Shown here: piece after piece, positions 7,129 through 11,032 of the stretch
How the letters are laid out: each line of letters begins with the position of its first letter
How positions within the stretch are numbered: position 1 is the stretch's first letter
Source: Bacillota bacterium
GTDB lineage: Bacteria > Bacillota > Clostridia > Oscillospirales > Oscillospiraceae
Assembly: GCA_029268085.1 (NCBI GenBank)
Contig: JAJUHD010000076.1
Location: 1 to 11,032, forward strand
Length of the DNA: 11,032 nucleotides
Direction of reading: 5' to 3'
The notes under the pieces: model-generated
What the model saw: only the letters and a program-made list of their open reading frames with translations
Told to the model about the DNA's origin: nothing
Database searches by the model: none
Position numbers and translations under genes: made by a program

Positions 7129-7166
7129 GAAACGAGGCAGAGCGGCTTACCGTTCTGCCTCGTTTC
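7129..7166. terminator. Bidirectional intrinsic terminator between nagA and the MerR gene
   Basis: Two perfectly complementary 13-base arms (7129-7141 and 7154-7166, GAAACGAGGCAGA and its complement) are extended inward by four more pairs, one of them a G-U, around a CTTA tetraloop. The rightward side is followed by a T-rich run (ATTATTTATTTC). The leftward side runs into TCTGTCTATTTTA. It ends nagA transcription and probably that of the convergent regulator, whose stop codon is at 7175-7173. Confidence 0.92.
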
Positions 7167-7172
7167 CATTAT

Positions 7173-7970
7173 TTATTTCTTTATCGGCATATATATTTCG
7201 GTTACATATTCCTCCGGCTTCGCGCCGTCCTCGCAGCCCTTGACATACAGCTCGATGGCAGGCCCCGAAACCGTATAGCCCTCACGCTCGATCCACTCCG
7301 CGAGCGCCGTATAGCACGGGGAGAAGTCGGTATATGGCCCGATATGGGACGCAAAACAGCAGAGTCCGGGGTCGAGTCTGCGTACTCCGTCACCGCCGCT
7401 TTCCTCTACAACAACGCCCACCTCGATATCCGTGTGTTCGCGGTTAAAGTCCTCGTCATGGTAAACGGACAGGCAGGGGCCCGCTGGTCTCAGACGGGAT
7501 TTTCCCAAGCCCATGAACAGCTTGCCGAAAACCTCTTCAAAATCATTAAGACTCATTGTCTGCCTTATAGAGTATATATTCCTCGGCTGGAATTCCACGG
7601 TTTTAATTAAATAATTTGTTTGCATAATGTTCTCACGCCTTTCAATTTTTTGGATGTCCTGTTCCATAAGACACAGTATGTGCTGCTGATCGGATATCTG
7701 CGATAAAAGCTGTGCCTTTTTCTCCCGGATCAGGCCTGCAAGATAGTCATCATCCTTTTTTGCCAAGACAGCGGCAATCTCCGGCAGGGAAAACTGGTAC
7801 TGCTTAAGCCTTGAAATGAGAAGCATATCGCGGAGCTGAGAGACTTCATAAAAACGGTAGCCGTTCTCCCTGCTAACATATCCGGGCTTCAAAAGGCCTA
7901 TCTGGTCATAGTAGCGAAGCGTCTTCGCAGATACTCTGCTTAGTCTGGAAAATTCTCCTATCGTCAGCAT
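7173..7970 (-). CDS. MerR-family transcriptional regulator with GyrI-like effector-binding domain
   Basis: This is a cytoplasmic DNA-binding regulator of the BmrR-like type. The N-terminal winged helix (about residues 1-70) has the MerR signature TIGEFSRLSRVSAKTLRYYD, then IGLLKP and ENGYRFYE. A helix of about 75-115, rich in charged residues, forms the dimer coiled coil. The C-terminal domain (about 118-265) has GyrI/SOUL-like features, including the FASHIGPYTDFSPCYTALAEW segment and a C-terminal VTEIYMPIKK strand. Such domains bind small lipophilic or cationic ligands, but the ligand here is unknown. The ATG at 7970 has GGGAGG at a 6-base spacing; an in-frame TTG two codons earlier sits against that site and is less likely. 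The gene is divergent from the C69 hydrolase, making that gene and itself the likely targets. Confidence 0.92.
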   Translation of the reverse strand: MLTIGEFSRLSRVSAKTLRYYDQIGLLKPGYVSRENGYRFYEVSQLRDMLLISRLKQYQFSLPEIAAVLAKKDDDYLAGLIREKKAQLLSQISDQQHILCLMEQDIQKIERRENIMQTNYLIKTVEFQPRNIYSIRQTMSLNDFEEVFGKLFMGLGKSRLRPAGPCLSVYHDEDFNREHTDIEVGVVVEESGGDGVRRLDPGLCCFASHIGPYTDFSPCYTALAEWIEREGYTVSGPAIELYVKGCEDGAKPEEYVTEIYMPIKK

Positions 7971-7992
7971 AAACAACCTCCCGGTCGGTATA

Positions 7993-8004
7993 AGAACATG
8001 TTCT
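7993..8004. repeat. Perfect 12-bp palindrome AGAACATGTTCT in the MerR leader
   Basis: The sequence reads identically on both strands and lies 22-33 bases upstream of the MerR ATG, at about +1 to +12 of the predicted transcript. It could be an operator for another regulator or a second site for the MerR protein. In the transcript it has no room for a loop, so a DNA role is more likely than an RNA one. Function is not shown. Confidence 0.4.
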
Positions 8005-8010
8005 GAATTG

Positions 8011-8041
8011 AGTATAGGGCTTCCCGTAAGGGCAAAGTCAA
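8011..8041 (-). promoter_or_regulatory. MerR-type promoter with 19-bp spacer, driving the MerR gene
   Basis: On the minus strand, TTGACT (8041-8036) and TATACT (8016-8011) are five-of-six matches to the -35 and -10 consensus, separated by exactly 19 bp. MerR-family activators are known to act on promoters with over-long 19-20 bp spacers by underwinding the DNA. The spacer contains an imperfect dyad around CCCTTACGGG, the expected location of the regulator's site. Positive autoregulation by the downstream MerR protein is the simplest reading. Confidence 0.72.
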
Positions 8042-8075
8042 GAGCTTTTTCAAATATTTTTATTATTAAACGGCA

Positions 8076-8105
8076 TTGTAAAAACGGACAGGCGCGAGGT
8101 ATAAT
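8076..8105 (+). promoter_or_regulatory. Candidate promoter of the C69 hydrolase gene
   Basis: A perfect TATAAT (8100-8105) follows TTGTAA (8076-8081, four of six) after an 18-bp spacer, predicting a transcript start near 8112. This places the in-frame ATG at 8106 upstream of the transcript start and supports 8160 as the real start codon. Confidence 0.6.
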
Positions 8106-8159
8106 ATGGAAGCAGCAGATACGGGCAGATGTGAAAAAGACGACGGAGGAGCTGACATT

Positions 8160-9476
8160 ATGTGCGATACGATGGTTGCTTTAGGCAGCGTTACAAAATC
8201 GGGACACGTTATTTTTGCAAAAAACAGCGACAGGGAGCCGAACGAGCCGCAGGTCCTGCTGAGGATACCCCGCAGAAAATATGACTTGAGCGTCTGTCCA
8301 AAGCTCCGGACTACATACATTGAAATCGATCAGGTCGAGGAGACGAACGAGATCGTTATCAGCAAGCCCTCATGGATGTGGGGCTGCGAGATGGGTTTCA
8401 ACGAGTATTCGGTAATAATCGGCAACGAAGCGGTATTCACAAAAGAAAAATATGCAAAAACCGGTCTTACGGGTATGGACATGATAAGGCTCGCTCTCGA
8501 GAGAACAAAAACGGCAAAGGATGCCGTGGATTATATCATCTATTTGTTGGGGCGCTACGGTCAGGGCGGCAACTGCGCTTACACCGGGAAGATGCAGTAC
8601 CACAATGCCTTCATTGCGGCAGACAGGAACGAGGCCTATGTGCTCGAGACAGCGGGCAGATACTGGGTCGTGAAAAAGGTGAACGATTATTACGCCATAT
8701 CCAACGGGCTCACCATTGAAAACGACTTCGACGCGTGCCATCCCGACCTCGTCAGTGACAGCATCGCGGCAAAAAAGTGCACATGCAGAGAGGATCTCAA
8801 TTTCCGAAAGGCCTATTCCGATCCCCTGTATACGCAGTTTTCCGGCTGTAAAAAAAGGCGTCAACTAGCGATGGATATCCTCGGCAGAGCGAGAGAAAGC
8901 ATAACGGCCGATACAATGATGGAGACTTTGAGCAGCCACCAGGAAGGCTCCTGCAGACACTTTAGCAAAGGCTCGATGAACGATCTGTGCGTGCATGGGG
9001 GAGGGCTTGTTTCAAGTCAAACCACCGCAAGCCTCGTCGGGGAGCTGAAAGACATCAGCGAATATTGGTACACTGCGTCCTCCCTTCCTTGCGTCTCCGT
9101 TTTCAAGCCCTTCGTTTTCGGCTCGGATTTTGAGCTGTTTAAAGAGGAAGAGCAGGATAAAGGCGTCGAGTACTGGATAAAAAGAGAACGAATCTCCCGA
9201 ATGCTGCTTTCGGGCCAGCTCGACGAGACGGAATATAAAAAGGAACGCGACGCAGTGCAGCGGGAGATACGCCAACTTTACGGGAGCATGGATATTTCCG
9301 AGGCGACGAAGGAGGAAGTGGGCGAGGTTCTGAGAAAGTGCATGGAAACGGATGGGCGATTTGTTAATGACACGCTGAAAAAGGGTGAGGCTTTACCTGC
9401 GCGCGGAATAAAAGGAAACATTTATTTCAGACATTATTGGGCAAAGCAGAACGCCGCTTTGAAAGACAGCCTATAA
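8160..9476 (+). CDS. C69-family (secernin-like) Ntn hydrolase / putative dipeptidase
   Basis: The 438-aa protein belongs to the peptidase C69 group of N-terminal nucleophile hydrolases, closest in style to secernins. It begins MCDTMVALGSVTKSGHVIF, followed by AKNSDREPNE. Cys2 is the expected nucleophile, exposed once Met1 is removed. Other family-like stretches are KPSWMWGCEMGFNEY (about 77-91), the GQGGNCAYTGKMQYHNAFIAAD region (about 136-157), NGLTIENDFD, and HGGGLVSSQTTASLV (about 279-293). The C-terminal third is charged and helical. No signal peptide is seen, so a cytoplasmic enzyme is likely. A longer frame starts at 8106, but the ATG at 8160 has GGAGGA at a 9-base spacing, lies downstream of the predicted promoter and puts Cys at position 2. 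The substrate is unknown: dipeptidase activity is known for some C69 members, not for secernins generally. Confidence 0.88.
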   Translation: MCDTMVALGSVTKSGHVIFAKNSDREPNEPQVLLRIPRRKYDLSVCPKLRTTYIEIDQVEETNEIVISKPSWMWGCEMGFNEYSVIIGNEAVFTKEKYAKTGLTGMDMIRLALERTKTAKDAVDYIIYLLGRYGQGGNCAYTGKMQYHNAFIAADRNEAYVLETAGRYWVVKKVNDYYAISNGLTIENDFDACHPDLVSDSIAAKKCTCREDLNFRKAYSDPLYTQFSGCKKRRQLAMDILGRARESITADTMMETLSSHQEGSCRHFSKGSMNDLCVHGGGLVSSQTTASLVGELKDISEYWYTASSLPCVSVFKPFVFGSDFELFKEEEQDKGVEYWIKRERISRMLLSGQLDETEYKKERDAVQREIRQLYGSMDISEATKEEVGEVLRKCMETDGRFVNDTLKKGEALPARGIKGNIYFRHYWAKQNAALKDSL

Positions 9477-9483
9477 TAAAAAA

Positions 9484-9510
9484 CGCCGCCCGAAAGGCCG
9501 CGGCGCTTTT
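9484..9510 (+). terminator. Intrinsic terminator of the C69 gene
   Basis: CGCCGC (9484-9489) pairs with GCGGCG (9500-9505). Inside, CC-GAAA-GG closes on a GNRA-type GAAA loop with a two-base bulge (9498-9499). CTTTTAT follows the stem. It lies eight bases after the stop codon and separates this gene from the DUF2804 gene. Confidence 0.85.
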
Positions 9511-9556
9511 ATCTAAACCGCCAATCTTTGTCCTGCAATCTTGGCATTTCCACATC

Positions 9557-9585
9557 TTGACATTAAAGGGACATTAATTTATTCT
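9557..9585 (+). promoter_or_regulatory. Candidate promoter of the DUF2804 gene
   Basis: A perfect TTGACA (9557-9562) is followed after 17 bp by TATTCT (9580-9585), a four-of-six -10 box. An alternative -10, TATATA at 9585-9590, would need a 22-bp spacer. The location, after the upstream terminator and about 40-50 bases before the gene, supports a separate transcript. Confidence 0.5.
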
Positions 9586-9628
9586 ATATAGTGCAAAGTG
9601 TATATTTTTCCGACCTTTAACTGAGAGG

Positions 9629-10672
9629 ATGTGTTATATTTTGACAACGACGGTCAAATACATTGAAAAGGAGATTCTTAAGCCGGTCGATTTGTGCACG
9701 GGAAAGGGCAAGCTGAACCGGGCAAGCATCGGCTGGTCAAGACAGCCGCTTTTCAACTGCAACCTGTCGGGAAGATGGCTCAGAAAGAAAAAATGGAACT
9801 ACTGGTATACAACAAGCGAAGAATGCCTGTTTTCCGCGACGATTTCCAACCTCGACTTTGCCGGCATGGTATTCGTATATTTTCTGGATTTCAAAACCAA
9901 AAAATTTATTGAAAAGACCGTAACCGTTCCCTTCGGAAAGGGCTGCAAAATGCCGGATAACGTAGGAGAAACGGTTGTTTTCAAAAGCGCGGACCTGAAC
10001 GTGAGTCTTTTAAACGAAAAGGGCGGTACGCATATAATCGTCAGCAGCAAGGATTTCGGCGGGCTTCCGCTGGAAGCGGATATCATGGTTACTCCGCCGG
10101 AAGGAAACGAGACGCTTAATGTCGTTATTCCGTGGAACGATAAAACCTTCCAGTTTACATCCAAGCAAGCCGGCCTGCCTACGAGCGGTAAGCTCCGCGT
10201 AGGCGATTTTAAATACAGCTTTGCTCCCGAAACGGCTTTTTCCGGTCTCGATTTCGGGCGCGGGATATGGCCGCGCAATATTTCATGGAACTGGGGCACC
10301 GCGTCCGGCATGGTGAACGGCAGACGGATCGGCCTGAACCTCGGCGCCAGATGGACCGACGGTACGGGCATGACCGAAAATGCGCTCTATGTAGACGGAA
10401 GGCTGACTAAAATCAGCGAGGATATCATCTACGAGTACGACCTCAAAAACATCATGGATCCGTGGAAGCTCAGGACTGCTCATTCGGACAGCGTGGATCT
10501 TGTGTTCTATCCGATGTACGAAAGAGTTGCCGATACGAACTTTGTGCTCATAAAATCAGATATGCACCAGATGATCGGGCATTTTGCCGGACATATAAAG
10601 ACGGCGGACGGGGAACGTATCGATATAGATAAACTTATAGGCTGCGCCGAAGAGCATAACACGATTTGGTAA
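9629..10672 (+). CDS. DUF2804 family protein of unknown function
   Basis: I place this 347-aa protein in DUF2804 by its N-terminal LKPVDLCTGKGKLNRASIGW block, followed by SRQPLFNCNLSGRW and KKWNYWYT. Later family-like blocks are DFGRGIWPRNISWNWGTASG (about 211-230) and RRIGLNLGARWTDGTGMTEN (about 235-254). The family's biochemical role is not established. Aromatic and glycine-rich beta-like stretches suggest a beta-sandwich or lipocalin-like fold, which is inference. There is no signal peptide or membrane helix, so it is probably cytoplasmic. GAGAGG lies directly against the ATG at 9629, so the true start may be the in-frame TTG at 9641, 11 bases beyond that site; this would shorten the protein by four residues. 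It stands alone between a terminator and a large hairpin. Confidence 0.82.
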   Translation: MCYILTTTVKYIEKEILKPVDLCTGKGKLNRASIGWSRQPLFNCNLSGRWLRKKKWNYWYTTSEECLFSATISNLDFAGMVFVYFLDFKTKKFIEKTVTVPFGKGCKMPDNVGETVVFKSADLNVSLLNEKGGTHIIVSSKDFGGLPLEADIMVTPPEGNETLNVVIPWNDKTFQFTSKQAGLPTSGKLRVGDFKYSFAPETAFSGLDFGRGIWPRNISWNWGTASGMVNGRRIGLNLGARWTDGTGMTENALYVDGRLTKISEDIIYEYDLKNIMDPWKLRTAHSDSVDLVFYPMYERVADTNFVLIKSDMHQMIGHFAGHIKTADGERIDIDKLIGCAEEHNTIW

Positions 10673-10696
10673 AATCAAAAGTCTGGACAAAAATAA

Positions 10697-10742
10697 GGCG
10701 GCCCTTATGCCCTGCCGGGTTTCGGCAGGACACAGGGCCGCC
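10697..10742. terminator. Two-part hairpin terminator between convergent genes
   Basis: An outer 9-bp stem (GGCGGCCCT 10697-10705 with AGGGCCGCC 10734-10742) encloses a second 7-bp stem (CCTGCCG 10711-10717 with CGGCAGG 10723-10729) around a GGTTT loop, with unpaired TATGC and ACAC between the stems. On the minus strand the structure is followed by TTATTTTTG, so it best terminates the leftward GH18 gene. On the plus strand no T run follows, so termination of the DUF2804 transcript there is less certain. Confidence 0.8.
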
Positions 10743-10750
10743 CATCTGCA

Positions 10751-11032
10751 TTAAACCTTCCTGACATCGTACATGGAATCGAGTACGAGCCAGTTGGGGG
10801 CAAAAAAGTTGTTTATAGTCCAGTAGCTGACCCCGCCCAGATTGTATTCGTCCACCAGAGCCAATCTAGCGGCTATGCTTCTCGCATCGTCGAACCAAAC
10901 CTCATGACGTTTTCCGTCGCTGCTGTAGTAATTGAAAAACGGTGCCTGTGAAATATTATCGTACCGTATATTAGCGCCGACTCGCGCAGCCAGCAGAACG
11001 GCCCCGTAATTTGTCAGCAATCTTGCCGTGGA
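10751..11032 (-). CDS. Glycoside hydrolase family 18 protein, C-terminal end (YaaH/SleL-like, partial)
   Basis: Only the last 93 codons are in the window; the gene continues past the right edge. The visible part has APFFNYYSSDGKRHEVWFDD, followed by ARSIAARLALVDEYNLGGVSYW and a C-terminal NWLVLDSMYDVRKV. This is the typical end of the GH18 TIM barrel, where the VWF-D-ARS and G-x-SYW stretches form the last two strands and the substrate-binding tryptophan. The closest style is the spore cortex-fragment N-acetylglucosaminidase YaaH/SleL, which usually has LysM domains at its N-terminus, out of view here. Catalytic DxxDxDxE would also lie off the window. The chain is open at the edge with no start codon required inside it. 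Release of GlcNAc-containing products would fit the nag genes nearby, but that link is speculative. Confidence 0.83.
   Translation of the reverse strand, partial: STARLLTNYGAVLLAARVGANIRYDNISQAPFFNYYSSDGKRHEVWFDDARSIAARLALVDEYNLGGVSYWTINNFFAPNWLVLDSMYDVRKV

Noticed and set aside
7104..7610. A 168-codon plus-strand frame crossing the nagA end and the MerR gene
   Set aside because: It runs through the bidirectional terminator and lies opposite the effector domain of the MerR-family gene.
9641..9657. TTGAC/GTCAA inverted repeat at the start of the DUF2804 gene as an operator
   Set aside because: Five-base arms with a 7-base spacer inside a coding start are easily met by chance, and no regulator is linked to it.

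Overview
The window looks like part of a chromosome from an anaerobic, probably spore-forming Firmicute of the class Clostridia. This is an inference from family resemblance: strong GGAGG-type ribosome binding sites, a mannose-family PTS, B. subtilis/Thermotoga-type NagA metal ligands, a secernin-like C69 protein, a DUF2804 protein and a YaaH-like GH18 tail. Base composition is moderate, and no mobile elements, rRNA, tRNA or CRISPR arrays are visible.

Left part (1-3061, minus strand): a leftward operon encodes, in transcription order, a Cof-type HAD phosphatase and the IIB, IIC and IID components of a mannose/fructose/sorbose-family phosphotransferase system. IID runs off the left edge. No IIA domain is visible. 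It may lie beyond the edge or elsewhere in the genome.

Middle (3062-7166): a 175-bp divergent intergenic region separates that operon from a rightward one. The rightward operon encodes an unrecognised 98-aa two-helix membrane protein, PTS Enzyme I (ptsI), glucosamine-6-phosphate deaminase (nagB) and N-acetylglucosamine-6-phosphate deacetylase (nagA). It ends in a strong bidirectional hairpin terminator. Together the two operons read as an amino-sugar uptake and catabolism island. Enzyme I supplies phosphate from PEP, the IIBCD permease imports and phosphorylates a sugar, and NagA and NagB convert GlcNAc-6-phosphate to fructose-6-phosphate. HPr is not encoded here. The substrate assignment is inferred from the nagBA linkage only.

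Right part (7173-11032): a MerR-type regulator with a GyrI-like effector domain (minus strand) is preceded by a promoter with the 19-bp spacer typical of MerR-controlled promoters. It is divergent from a C69/secernin-like Ntn-hydrolase gene, which ends in its own terminator. A monocistronic DUF2804 gene follows, then a large hairpin, then the C-terminal end of a convergent GH18 protein resembling spore cortex-lytic YaaH/SleL enzymes.

Several starts were moved from the longest open frame to the one with a properly spaced ribosome binding site (IIB, the 98-aa protein, ptsI, merR, C69). No stretch longer than 300 bases lacks a gene. I did not find a clearly new system. The least explained items are the 98-aa membrane protein leading the ptsI-nagBA operon and the MerR/C69 divergent control region.
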